This document shows, piece after piece, positions 33,535 through 41,811 of a stretch of 64,000 bases of DNA. Origin of the DNA: DATBDN01 sp963715995 (GTDB lineage Bacteria; Actinomycetota; Thermoleophilia; Solirubrobacterales; Thermoleophilaceae). Where the stretch lies: contig OY970283.1 of the NCBI GenBank assembly GCA_963715995.1, positions 2,232,001-2,296,000 on the forward strand, read 5' to 3'. How positions within the stretch are numbered: the first letter of the stretch is position 1; each line of letters opens with the position of its first letter. The translations under genes were made by a program, and so were the position numbers. The notes below the pieces were generated by a model, which saw only the letters and a program-made list of their open reading frames with translations, searched no databases and had not been told where the DNA came from.

Positions 33535-35088
33535 TCACCAGGTATCGACGAAACGGTGCCCGTGCGGCGGCGCGACGTGCCCGCTCGCGGCCGCCAGCGT
33601 CGCGGCGATCACCCCCCGCGTCTCCGCCGGATCGATCACGTCGTCGAGCTCGAAGAGCTGGGCCGCGTTGATCGCCTTCGCGTTCTCCTGAGCTGCCGCC
33701 GTGACCTCGCGCACGCGCTGCTCGCGCTCGTCGTCGTCGGCGATTGCCTCGAGCTCCTTGCGCAGTCCCAGCCGCACCGCCCCCTCCAGCCCCATCGGCC
33801 CGAGATGCGCCGACGGCCACGCCACCGTGAGCAGCGGCTCGTGCAGGCTGCCGGCCACCATCGCCTGCGCCCCGAGGCCGTAGCCGCGGCGCAGGATCAC
33901 GGCAACCAGCGGCACGCTCAGCGCCGCGCCCGCCACCAGTAGGCGCGACGCCTGGCGCACGAGGCCGCTTGCTTCCGCCTCTGGGCCGACCATGTAGCCG
34001 GGCGTGTCGACGAGCGACACGACTGCGACGCCGAACGCGTCGCAGAGCTGAATGAAGCGCGCAGCCTTGCCTGCGGCAGCGCCCGTGACGGCGCCTGCCA
34101 TGTGCATCGTGTTGTTGGCGATCACCCCGACGGGGCGGCCTTCGATCCGTGCCAGCGCCGTGACCATCTCCGGCGCATAGCGCTCGCGCAGGAAGGTGAC
34201 CGAGCCGCTGTCGGCCAGGGTCTCGATGATCGGCGCGACCTTGTACGCGCGCCGCTCCCGCTCCGGCACGAGCTCGCGCAGCGGCGCCTGGTCGGGCGCC
34301 TCGTAGCCGACGACCTCGCTGCGGAAGTAGCCGAGCAGGCGCTTGGTCACGGCGACCGCTTCGGCCTCGTCGGCCACCAGCACGTCGATCACGCCGCCCG
34401 CGGCCTGGACTTCGCTCGGCCCCACGTCATCTGGCTCGACGTCACCGAGGCCGCCGCCCGCGATCATCGCCGGGCCGCCCATGCCGATCGACGAGTCCTC
34501 CGTGGCGACGATCAGGTCGGAGCAGCCGGCGATCACGGCGTTGCCCGCGAAGCAACGCCCCTTCACGATCGCGATCCGCGGCACGAGGCCCGACAGCTTC
34601 GCCCAGAGCGCGAAGGCCCGCGTGTCGAGCGCCGAGACCACCGGGTAGTCGGTGTCGCCGGGCCGCCCTCCCCCGCCCTCGGCGAAGAACACGGTCGGCA
34701 GCCGCATGCGCTCGATCAGCTCGAACAGCCTGTCCTTCTTGCGGTGGCCGAGCACGCCCTGCGTGCCGGCGAGCACCGTGTAGTCGTAGGAGAGGACCGC
34801 ACACGGCTCACCATCCACACGCGCCGTGCCCGCGATCAGCCCGTCGGCGGGCGTGCGCTCGATCAGGTCCTGGAGCTCGCGCCGCTGGCGCTGGGCCGCG
34901 ATCGCGAAGCGCCCGTACTCCACGAACGAGCCCGGATCGACCAGGTCGCCCACGTTCTCACGTGCGGTGCGGCCGCCGCGCTCGCGCCGCTTGGCGACCG
35001 CATCCGGGCGGGCATCGTCGCCCGTGAGGGCGCGCCGCGCCAGCAGTTCCTGCAAGTCCTCGCGCTCGGGGCTCGTTTCATCGGGCAT
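33535..35088 (-). CDS. Acyl-CoA carboxylase carboxyltransferase (beta) subunit (517 aa)
   Basis: Full carboxyltransferase with N- and C-domains: KRRERGGRTARENVGDLVDPGSFVEYG, YDYTVLAGTQGVLGHRKKDR, GGGGRPGDTDYP, AGCSDLIVATEDSSIGMGGPAMIAGGGLG, later LVDTPGYMVGPEAEASGLVR and WPSAHLGPMGLEGAVRLG. It resembles the PccB/MccB-type subunit that moves CO2 from biotin to acyl-CoA. No biotin-carboxylase subunit is adjacent. ATG 35088 fits family starts; a TTG at 35112 is a possible alternative. AACGCAAGCGTT (35090-35101) just upstream may be an operator. Confidence 0.92.
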   Translation of the reverse strand: MPDETSPEREDLQELLARRALTGDDARPDAVAKRRERGGRTARENVGDLVDPGSFVEYGRFAIAAQRQRRELQDLIERTPADGLIAGTARVDGEPCAVLSYDYTVLAGTQGVLGHRKKDRLFELIERMRLPTVFFAEGGGGRPGDTDYPVVSALDTRAFALWAKLSGLVPRIAIVKGRCFAGNAVIAGCSDLIVATEDSSIGMGGPAMIAGGGLGDVEPDDVGPSEVQAAGGVIDVLVADEAEAVAVTKRLLGYFRSEVVGYEAPDQAPLRELVPERERRAYKVAPIIETLADSGSVTFLRERYAPEMVTALARIEGRPVGVIANNTMHMAGAVTGAAAGKAARFIQLCDAFGVAVVSLVDTPGYMVGPEAEASGLVRQASRLLVAGAALSVPLVAVILRRGYGLGAQAMVAGSLHEPLLTVAWPSAHLGPMGLEGAVRLGLRKELEAIADDDEREQRVREVTAAAQENAKAINAAQLFELDDVIDPAETRGVIAATLAAASGHVAPPHGHRFVDTW

Positions 35089-35119
35089 GAACGCAAGCGT
35101 TGCAGGGAACAACAGCTAG

Positions 35120-36734
35120 ATGATGGCTCGTTGCGCCACGGCGCTTGCCCTTGCCCTGACCTCCCTGCTGCTCGCGCCCGCCGCGGGCATGGCCGCAGGG
35201 CCGTTCGGCCCACTCAACGACCTCGCCGCGCTCGGTGCCGGCGAAGGCCAGACGCCCGACGCGGTGCCCGTGCAGAAGCCGGCGGCGCCACCGATGGACG
35301 CGGTGGCCGCGCCCACGAGCTGCAGCCCCGGCTCCAAGCCGCAACCTTCGATCGACGGCCGCGTGCCGGCCGGTTCCGCCACGGACGGGCTGTCCTGCAA
35401 CGTGTCGCTGCTCTCCCACCAGGGAACCTCGGGCGGCTTCAAGGTGCTGCGCTACGTCGACGGCGCCGGCCACGAGTGCGCCTACTACGACACCGCGCTG
35501 CTGTTCCCGCTGAACGCCTTCAACCTGAACACGAACGGCATCGGCGTGGTGGTGCTCGACATGACCGACCCCACGCATCCGCAGCAGACCGACACGCTCA
35601 CCCAGCCGCCGATGCTCACGCCGCACGAGTCGCTCAACCTGAACACGAAGCGCGGCCTGCTGGCAGCGGTCTCGGGCAACCCGGCGTTCTACCCCGGCGT
35701 CGTGTCGATCTACGACGTCTTCGAAGGACTGCCGCCACCCCGTCGAGGACTTCACCGGGCTGCTCGCCAAGGCGGGTCACGAGTCCGGCTTCTCGCTCGA
35801 CGGCAACACCTTCTACGCGACCGGCACGGGCTACCAGACGATCACCGCGATCGACGTGACCGACCCGAAGGCGCCGCACGTGGTCTCGCAGATCAACGAG
35901 TACTCGCACGGCATGTCGCTCTCCGACGACGGCAACCGCGCCTACATCGCCGATCCCACTGCCCACAACATGGCCATCTTCGACACCAGCGAGATCCAGG
36001 CGCGCAAGCCCGACCCGCAGGTGCGCGAGATCAGCCGCATCACGTGGGACCGCGTCTCGATCCCGCAGAACGCGATCCCGTTCACCGAGAACGGTCACCC
36101 GTACGTGCTCGAGTTCGACGAGTACAACGCCGCCACGCTCAGTCCGTCGGGCAGCCCCGACGACGTCGGCGCCGGGCGCATCATCGACATCGGTGACGAG
36201 AAGAGCCCGCGGATCGTCTCCAACCTGCGCCTGCAGATCGACCAGCCTGCCGAGCACGCCCAGTACGGCGACGATCCGGGCGCGATGGAGGTCGAGCACG
36301 GCGGCGCCCAGGGCTACGCGGCGCACTACTGCAACATCCCGACGCGCACGGACCCGAAGATCGTCGCCTGCTCGTTCATCTCCTCCGGACTGCGGCTGTT
36401 TGACATCAGCGACCTGACGAAGCCAAAGGAGATCGGCTACTACGTCGCCCCGACCAAGGCCAAGCCCGAGAACGGCGGCCAGGCCAGCGACTTCGCGATG
36501 TCGCAGCCGGCGTTCGTCCCGGCGCGCCACGAGGTCTGGTACACCGACGGCACGAGCGGCTTCTACGCGCTGCACGTGGCCGACAACGTCTGGCCCAAGG
36601 TGGCTGCCACCAAGAAGGCGACGAAGAAGAAGCACAAGGCCAAGAAGCACAAGGCCGCGAAGAAGAAGCACAAGGCCAAGAAGAAGCACAAGGCCGTCAG
36701 GAGGCGCAGCGCCGCCTTCACGGCGTCGTACTGA
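35120..36734 (+). pseudogene. Secreted LVIVD-repeat protein with a +1 frameshift
   Basis: Signal peptide 1-25 (MARCATALALALTSLLLAPAAGMA), then LVIVD-type propeller blades (IGVVVLDMTDPTHPQQTDTL, TPHESLNLNTKRGLLAAVSG). At 35719-35722 the expected GTC TCG AAG GAC TGC reads GTCTTCGAAGGACTGC, one extra T; the next frame continues CRHPVEDFTGLLAKAGHESGF, ITAIDVTDPKAPHVVSQI and five more blades to a stop at 36734. The C-terminus is a Lys-rich tail of KKKHKAK-type repeats (~30 residues). Otherwise intact. The product would be an exported propeller protein held to the envelope by its polycationic tail (inference). Confidence 0.85.
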
Positions 36735-36767
36735 ACCACCGCCCCGTCGGCGCACGCCATTGCCCGG

Positions 36768-36781
36768 GTCACAGCTGTGAC
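36768..36781. promoter_or_regulatory. Perfect 14-bp palindrome GTCACAGCTGTGAC
   Basis: It ends 11 bp before the SRPBCC start codon. A loop-free perfect dyad of this length suits a dimeric regulator that would block ribosome or polymerase access; alternatively it is chance. Confidence 0.4.
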
Positions 36782-36792
36782 AGGATCGGCTG

Positions 36793-37263
36793 ATGGCCAC
36801 CGGATTCAGCGCGACAACGACCGTCAACCGACCGATAGCTGAGGTCTTCGCGTTCCTCGCCGACGGCGAGAACGACAAGAAGTTCAGCCCGCGGGTGCAG
36901 GAGATTCGCAAAGAGACCGACGGTCCCCCGGGTGTCGGCACCGTGTTCGCGAGCACGGTCAAGGACGCGGGGATGACCAGCAAGCGCGAGTTCGAGCTCA
37001 CGGAGTTCGAGCAGCCGACCAAGATCCGCTGGCGCGAGCGCTCCAAGAACTCGATAACGGTCCCGAACGGCGGCTACGACCTGGCGCCCGAGGGCGACGG
37101 CGCCACGCGCCTGACGATCTTCAACGACTTCGAGGGCCACCGTTTCGGCAAGGTCATCCTCCCGCTGGCGGCCCGTGCCGCGCGCAAGGATGCCGACCCA
37201 TTCGTCGGCCGCATCAAGGCCGCCGTCGAAGCGGACGCCGGAGGAACGGCCTCAGCCGTGTAG
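36793..37263 (+). CDS. SRPBCC-family (START/polyketide-cyclase-like) protein (156 aa)
   Basis: Helix-grip fold pattern: ATTTVNRPIAEVFAFLADGENDKKFSPRVQEI, GVGTVFASTVKD, FELTEFEQPTKIRWRERSK, GATRLTIFNDFEG, then the long C-terminal helix. Members bind hydrophobic ligands or act as cyclases; nothing specific can be inferred. The 3' end overlaps the convergent glycine-rich gene by 12 bp. Confidence 0.85.
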   Translation: MATGFSATTTVNRPIAEVFAFLADGENDKKFSPRVQEIRKETDGPPGVGTVFASTVKDAGMTSKREFELTEFEQPTKIRWRERSKNSITVPNGGYDLAPEGDGATRLTIFNDFEGHRFGKVILPLAARAARKDADPFVGRIKAAVEADAGGTASAV

Positions 37264-38802
37264 GACGAGCTTGCGCCGGACGCTGGACGACTTGCCGGAC
37301 TTCTTGTACTTCGTCTTCACCCGCAGGATCAGCTTGATCTTGCGCTGAGCTGCGACCTGGCCGGTGAACGCCTGCCGCTTGATCGCGCGCCGCTTGAAGC
37401 GGATTCGCAGCACCACCTTGCCGGCATGGCGCAGCGTGGCCTTGGCCGTGCCGACCACCACGAGCCGTGAGGCGAAGCCGAGGTGTTTCGCGGTCGCGGA
37501 GTCGAGCAGCAGGTCGCCGCTGACCGAGCACGCCTGCGCGCAGCTGACCGTGACCGGCAGGCCGTTCTCGCGCACGTCCTCCACGCTCGTGTTGGTGGTC
37601 GACGGAACGCTGACCGTGGGCGTCGAGTTGCTCCCGCTGCTGCCGCCACCGGTCGACTGGCCGCCGCCTCCGCTTGGCGGTGTCGTGCTTCCTCCACCAC
37701 CAGCACCGCCGCCACCGCCACCGCCACCGGCCGGCTTCGTCACCACCTCCACGCTGGCCGTAGCGATGTCCGAATGGCCGTTGCCGTCGCTCACCCGCAC
37801 GCCGACCGTCTTCGTACCTGGTGAGTCGAAGCTCGTCTGGTACGCGGTCGTCCCCGAGTTCGGCGGGATCTCGTAGGTGTGATTGCCGAGGTCGAAGCCG
37901 TAGCTGAGCGCGTCGCCGTCCGGGTCGGACGACCCGGCGGCGTCGAACGTGACCGGGTCGCCGGTGTAGACGGTCGTGGCGGACGGGGTCAGAGCCGCGT
38001 GCGGCGCGAGGTTGTAACTGAGCGTGACCTTCGGCTCGCTGCCGACAGGCGACACCGCAACGGTTGCCGCAGACGCTCCGGGCGCTCCGCTGGAGCCGCC
38101 GCCACCGCCTGCGCCGACCGTGCCCGCCGCGCCGCCGCCGCCGCCGAAGAGCCCGCCGCCACCGCCGCCGCCCTTGTCGGCGCACGCCGCTGCGCTGCCG
38201 CCGGCGCCGCCGGTCGCCTGGACGCCATCGTGGCCGTCACCAGCCGGCGGGCAGGCCGAGGTCACCCCGTGCATGCCGGGCCCGGCGACCGTGCCGGGAC
38301 CCCCGGACGTGGCCGAGGCCGAGCTCCCACGCGTGGAATCGGCGTCGCCGCCGCAGATCGCGTTGTTGCCGCCGCCGCCACCGCCGCCGCCCGCGACCAC
38401 CAGCCGCGATGCGAGCGAGCCGGAGCCGGCCGCCGGCGTCGTGCGGACATCCGTGGCGCCGCCGCCCCCGCCGGCAGTCGTGGCGCCGCCCGGCGCGCCG
38501 CCGCCGTTGAAGCCGCCCGACGAGGTGGTGCCGTCGCCGCCGACCTCGACGTAGAGCGTCTGCCCCGGCGTAACCGGCACGGCGCCGACCACCTCGGCGC
38601 CGAGACCCGCCTGGGCGCCAACCGCACAGCCGCCGGAGCCGCCGATCGCGTCCACGCTCAGGCTCGTGACACCCGCGGGCACGACGAACATCTGCTCGTC
38701 GGCCGTGCTCGTGAAGGTGACGCCCGATGCCGCCGCCTGCGCAGAGAAGACGGCCAGCGGGCAGGCTGCGACGACGCCGAGAATCGCTCTCCGTAGCTTC
38801 AT
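37252..38802 (-). CDS. Secreted glycine-rich protein with PKD domain and basic C-terminal domain (516 aa)
   Basis: Signal peptide (MKLRRAILGVVAACPLAVFSAQA), start ATG 38802. Residues ~30-255 are a glycine-rich domain (GGxGGG tracts, VVAGGGGGGGGNN). A PKD-type domain follows at ~260-360 (ALTPSATTVYTGDPVTFDAAGSSDPDGDALSYGFDLG), a Gly/Ser linker, then a ~105-residue C-terminal domain with VSCAQACSVSG and a strongly basic end, similar in style to the C-termini of the giant beta-helix proteins. A structural surface protein is likely. It lies 16 bp downstream of the monooxygenase gene. Confidence 0.82.
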   Translation of the reverse strand: MKLRRAILGVVAACPLAVFSAQAAASGVTFTSTADEQMFVVPAGVTSLSVDAIGGSGGCAVGAQAGLGAEVVGAVPVTPGQTLYVEVGGDGTTSSGGFNGGGAPGGATTAGGGGGATDVRTTPAAGSGSLASRLVVAGGGGGGGGNNAICGGDADSTRGSSASATSGGPGTVAGPGMHGVTSACPPAGDGHDGVQATGGAGGSAAACADKGGGGGGGLFGGGGGAAGTVGAGGGGGSSGAPGASAATVAVSPVGSEPKVTLSYNLAPHAALTPSATTVYTGDPVTFDAAGSSDPDGDALSYGFDLGNHTYEIPPNSGTTAYQTSFDSPGTKTVGVRVSDGNGHSDIATASVEVVTKPAGGGGGGGGAGGGGSTTPPSGGGGQSTGGGSSGSNSTPTVSVPSTTNTSVEDVRENGLPVTVSCAQACSVSGDLLLDSATAKHLGFASRLVVVGTAKATLRHAGKVVLRIRFKRRAIKRQAFTGQVAAQRKIKLILRVKTKYKKSGKSSSVRRKLVLHG

Positions 38803-38818
38803 CCGGTCCCTCCCGACC

Positions 38819-40282
38819 TTAACCCCGGGCACCCGAGAACACAATTCCCTCGTCCTCGAGCGGACCGCGGCGGAGCATCCGGATGTCGCGCGGGTAGTTC
38901 TGGTACAGCCGCCACGGCGCGTGCGGACCCTGCTTCGGGAACGACTCGATCGCGCGCAGCACGTAGCCCGAGTTGAAGTCGATGAACGGCTCACGCGGCA
39001 GCGACGGATCGGGCTCGACCGGGCGCGCCTCGTCGTAGCCGTGCTCGTCCATGAACTCGATCAGGCGGCAGACGTAGTTCGAGCAGAGGTCGCACTTGAG
39101 CGTCCACGATGCGTTCGTGTAGCCGAGCGCCACGGCCAGGTTGGGCACGCCGCTGAACATCATGCCCTTGTAGCCGACCGTGTCCGACAGCTTCACCGGC
39201 GCGCCGTCGACCGTCAGCTGCATCCCGCCGAGCGGCAGCAGGTTGAGCCCGGTCGCGGTGACGATCACGTCGGCTTCGATCTCCGTGCCCGACTCGAGCT
39301 TCAAGCCGTCCTCGGTGAACGTCTCGATGCGGTCGGTCACGATCGACGCGCTGCCGTCGCTCAGCACGCGGAACAGGTCGTCGTCGGGCACGAGGCACAC
39401 GCGCTGATCCCACGGGTTGTAGCTCGGGCGGAAGTGGGTGTCGACGTCGAAGCCGTCCGGCAGCCGCCGCTTCACGCCCGCGCGGATCAGGCCCTTCACG
39501 AAGCGCGGCCGGCGGCGGCTGAGCTGGAAGAAGCCCATCGCGATGAGCACGTTCTTCCAGCGCACGACGGGGTAGACGATCCGCGGGGGGAAGAGCTTGC
39601 GCAGCAGTCGCGCCAGCGGGTCGCGGCCGGGCAGCGACACCACGTAGCTCGGCGAGCGCTGGAGCATCGTCACGTGTGCGGCGTCGCCCGCCATCGACGG
39701 CACGAGCGTGACGGCGGTGGCGCCGCTGCCGATCACGACCACCCGCTTGTCGGCGTAGTCGAGTTCCTCGGGCCAGTGCTGCGGGTGGATGATCTGGCCG
39801 CGGAAGCGCTCGGTCCCCGCGAAGTCCGGCGTGTAGCCCTCGTCGTAGCGGTAGTAGCCGGTGCACGCGTAGACGAAGCCGGCGGTCATCTGGAAGCTCT
39901 CGCCGGTGTCGGTGCGCTCCACGTCCAGGGTCCAGCGCGCAGTCTCCGACGACCACACGGCCGCGGTGACGCGATGGCTCAGCCGGATCGAATCCCGGAC
40001 GCTGTAGGCGTCGGCGGTCTCGTGGATGTAGTCGCGGATGGCCGGCCCGTCGGCGATCGACTTCGCCTGCTGCCAGGGGTGGAACGAGTAGCCGAGGGTG
40101 AACATGTCCGAGTCCGAGCGGATGCCCGGGTAGCGAAAGAGATCCCAGGTGCCGCCGATCGCATCGCGCGCCTCGAGGATGGCGAACGACTTGCCGGGGC
40201 AGTTCATCCGCAGGTGGCAGGCGGCCCCGACCCCCGACAGCCCGGCGCCGACGATCAGCACGTCAACGTGCTCGGTGCTCAC
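38819..40282 (-). CDS. FAD-dependent Baeyer-Villiger-type monooxygenase (EthA-like, 487 aa)
   Basis: FAD motif VLIVGAGLSGVGAA (8-21), EthA-type GTWDLFRYPGIRSDSDM and TLGYSFHPW, the Baeyer-Villiger fingerprint FRGQIIHPQHW, and NADPH motif VVVIGSGATAVTLVPSM (~180-196). The family oxygenates ketones or thioamides using NADPH and O2. Start ATG 40282 at the FAD domain; 67 bp separates it from the divergent peroxiredoxin gene. The substrate is unknown. Confidence 0.95.
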   Translation of the reverse strand: MSTEHVDVLIVGAGLSGVGAACHLRMNCPGKSFAILEARDAIGGTWDLFRYPGIRSDSDMFTLGYSFHPWQQAKSIADGPAIRDYIHETADAYSVRDSIRLSHRVTAAVWSSETARWTLDVERTDTGESFQMTAGFVYACTGYYRYDEGYTPDFAGTERFRGQIIHPQHWPEELDYADKRVVVIGSGATAVTLVPSMAGDAAHVTMLQRSPSYVVSLPGRDPLARLLRKLFPPRIVYPVVRWKNVLIAMGFFQLSRRRPRFVKGLIRAGVKRRLPDGFDVDTHFRPSYNPWDQRVCLVPDDDLFRVLSDGSASIVTDRIETFTEDGLKLESGTEIEADVIVTATGLNLLPLGGMQLTVDGAPVKLSDTVGYKGMMFSGVPNLAVALGYTNASWTLKCDLCSNYVCRLIEFMDEHGYDEARPVEPDPSLPREPFIDFNSGYVLRAIESFPKQGPHAPWRLYQNYPRDIRMLRRGPLEDEGIVFSGARG

Positions 40283-40349
40283 CGCGTCAAGGTTACGTCA
40301 GCGACTCGGTACCCTCTAATTCCGGCAATTCAAGGAGGGTTTCATCTAA

Positions 40350-41006
40350 ATGGCACTGGCTCTGGGCGACACCGCCCCTGACTTCGAGGCCGAGACGACC
40401 GAGGGCCCGATCAAGTTCCACGACTGGATCGGCGACTCCTGGGCCGTCCTGTTCTCACACCCGAAGAACTTCACTCCGGTCTGCACGACCGAGCTCGGCT
40501 ACATGGCCAGCATCAAGCCGGAGTTCGACAAGCGCAACACCAAGATCATCGGCCTGTCCGTGGACCCCGTCGAGAAGCACGAGGGCTGGGCCAAGGACAT
40601 CGAGGAGACGCAGGGCACGGCCCCCAACTACCCGATCATCGGCGACGCCGACTTCAGCGTCTCGAAGGCCTGGGGAATGCTGCCCGACGACGTATCCGGC
40701 GATCCCGGCGACCGCACGCCCGCCGACAACCAGACGGTGCGCAACGTGTTCGTGATCGGCCCTGACAAGAAGATCAAGCTGATCCTCATCTACCCCATGA
40801 CCACGGGCCGCAACTTCGACGAGGTGCTGCGCGTGCTCGACTCGCTCCAGCTGACGGCCAAGCACAAGGTGGCCACGCCGGTCAACTGGAAGCCGGGCGA
40901 CAAGGTCATCATCGCCGGCTCGGTCTCCAACGACGAGGCGAAGGAGAAGTACGGCGAGTGGGAAGAGCCGAAGCCCTACATCCGGATCGTCCCGCAGCCC
41001 TCGTAG
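40350..41006 (+). CDS. 1-Cys peroxiredoxin, Prx6 family (218 aa)
   Basis: Peroxidatic Cys in FTPVCTTELG (~Cys45) after the conserved SHPKNFTP, Prx6-type LSVDPVEKHEGWAKDIEE, YPIIGDADFSVSKAWGML, and the long C-terminal dimer domain (PVNWKPGDKVIIAG). It reduces peroxides in the cytoplasm. Strong AAGGAGG ribosome-binding site. Divergence from a flavin monooxygenase, which can leak H2O2, is a sensible pairing. Confidence 0.96.
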   Translation: MALALGDTAPDFEAETTEGPIKFHDWIGDSWAVLFSHPKNFTPVCTTELGYMASIKPEFDKRNTKIIGLSVDPVEKHEGWAKDIEETQGTAPNYPIIGDADFSVSKAWGMLPDDVSGDPGDRTPADNQTVRNVFVIGPDKKIKLILIYPMTTGRNFDEVLRVLDSLQLTAKHKVATPVNWKPGDKVIIAGSVSNDEAKEKYGEWEEPKPYIRIVPQPS

Positions 41007-41038
41007 AGGGCTGAGTCAGACCCGCGCTGGAGCGCGGG
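40995..41038. terminator. Tandem hairpins between convergent genes
   Basis: CAGCCCTC-gta-GAGGGCTG (40995-41013) spans the peroxiredoxin stop; CCCGCGC-tgga-GCGCGGG (41021-41037) lies in the end of the convergent hydrolase gene. Without T-runs, they probably serve as GC-type bidirectional terminators. Confidence 0.5.
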
Positions 41039-41801
41039 CGGTCGTCACCTCGAGGATCGTCCGCGCCACCAGCTCGGGGTCGTCGTGGTGCGACAGGTGG
41101 CCGCAATCGGCCAGCTCGACCCATTCGGCGTCCGGCAACGCGTTGCGATACCACGGGCTGCACGTGTCGGCGGGCAGCGTCCGGTCGAACTCGGCCCACG
41201 CGATCCGCGTTGGGACGCCGAGGTCGCTGTTCCAGCGCCCGTGATAGTCGCCCGCCTCCATGTGGACGAGGTACGGGTCGAACATCGGGCAGTCGGTCGA
41301 GCCGATCATCAGGTCGTAGGCCTGGCGCGGGCTCACTCGCTCGGGATGCGCGATCAGATCGCGAAAGGCGAGCTTGCGCAGGCCCGGGCGGCGCGCGAGC
41401 TTCTCCGCGAAGCGCTTCGTGAACGGCGCCGCGCGGTGGGCCATCTGGAACTGCAGTCGCGTGCGGTCGGGCGGCAGTGGCGTCTCCCAGCCCATCGCCG
41501 GCGAGAGCGCGACCACGCTCAGCGCGCGCCCGCGATGCGCCATCTCGAACGCGAGCCAGCCACCCAGCGAGTTGCCGGCCACGTGTGCCTTCTCGTGCCC
41601 CGCCTCGTCCAGCACGCGCTCCAGGTCGTCGGCCATCGCCGCCATCGGGTCGCTCGCGCCGGCCGCCAGCGCCGGGCCGCCGTGGTGGCCGACCAGCGTC
41701 GGGATCAAGAGCTCGTGATGGGGCTCGAGCAGCGGCACGATCGACCGCCAGGTGCCGGCGGTGTCGGTGAACCCGTGGATGAGAAGAAGCGGCTCGGTCA
41801 C
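41016..41801 (-). CDS. Alpha/beta hydrolase (261 aa)
   Basis: LLLIHGFTDTAGTW (oxyanion region), GNSLGGWLAFEMA (nucleophile elbow, Ser ~83), Asp in AWAEFDRTLP and His in ADCGHLSHHDDPE complete the triad. GTG at 41801 places the HG motif near the N-terminus; a longer start would overlap the upstream gene. A TAAATT box 7 bp before GTG overlaps the upstream stop, so an internal promoter is possible. Third gene of the DUF3556/COG1233/hydrolase unit. Confidence 0.87.
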   Translation of the reverse strand: MTEPLLLIHGFTDTAGTWRSIVPLLEPHHELLIPTLVGHHGGPALAAGASDPMAAMADDLERVLDEAGHEKAHVAGNSLGGWLAFEMAHRGRALSVVALSPAMGWETPLPPDRTRLQFQMAHRAAPFTKRFAEKLARRPGLRKLAFRDLIAHPERVSPRQAYDLMIGSTDCPMFDPYLVHMEAGDYHGRWNSDLGVPTRIAWAEFDRTLPADTCSPWYRNALPDAEWVELADCGHLSHHDDPELVARTILEVTTARAPARV

Positions 41802-41811
41802 AGCCGACAAT

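Noticed and set aside
34102..35859. + strand frame of 585 codons spanning the carboxyltransferase and LVIVD genes
   Set aside because: Antisense to a complete carboxyltransferase; His/Arg-rich shadow composition.
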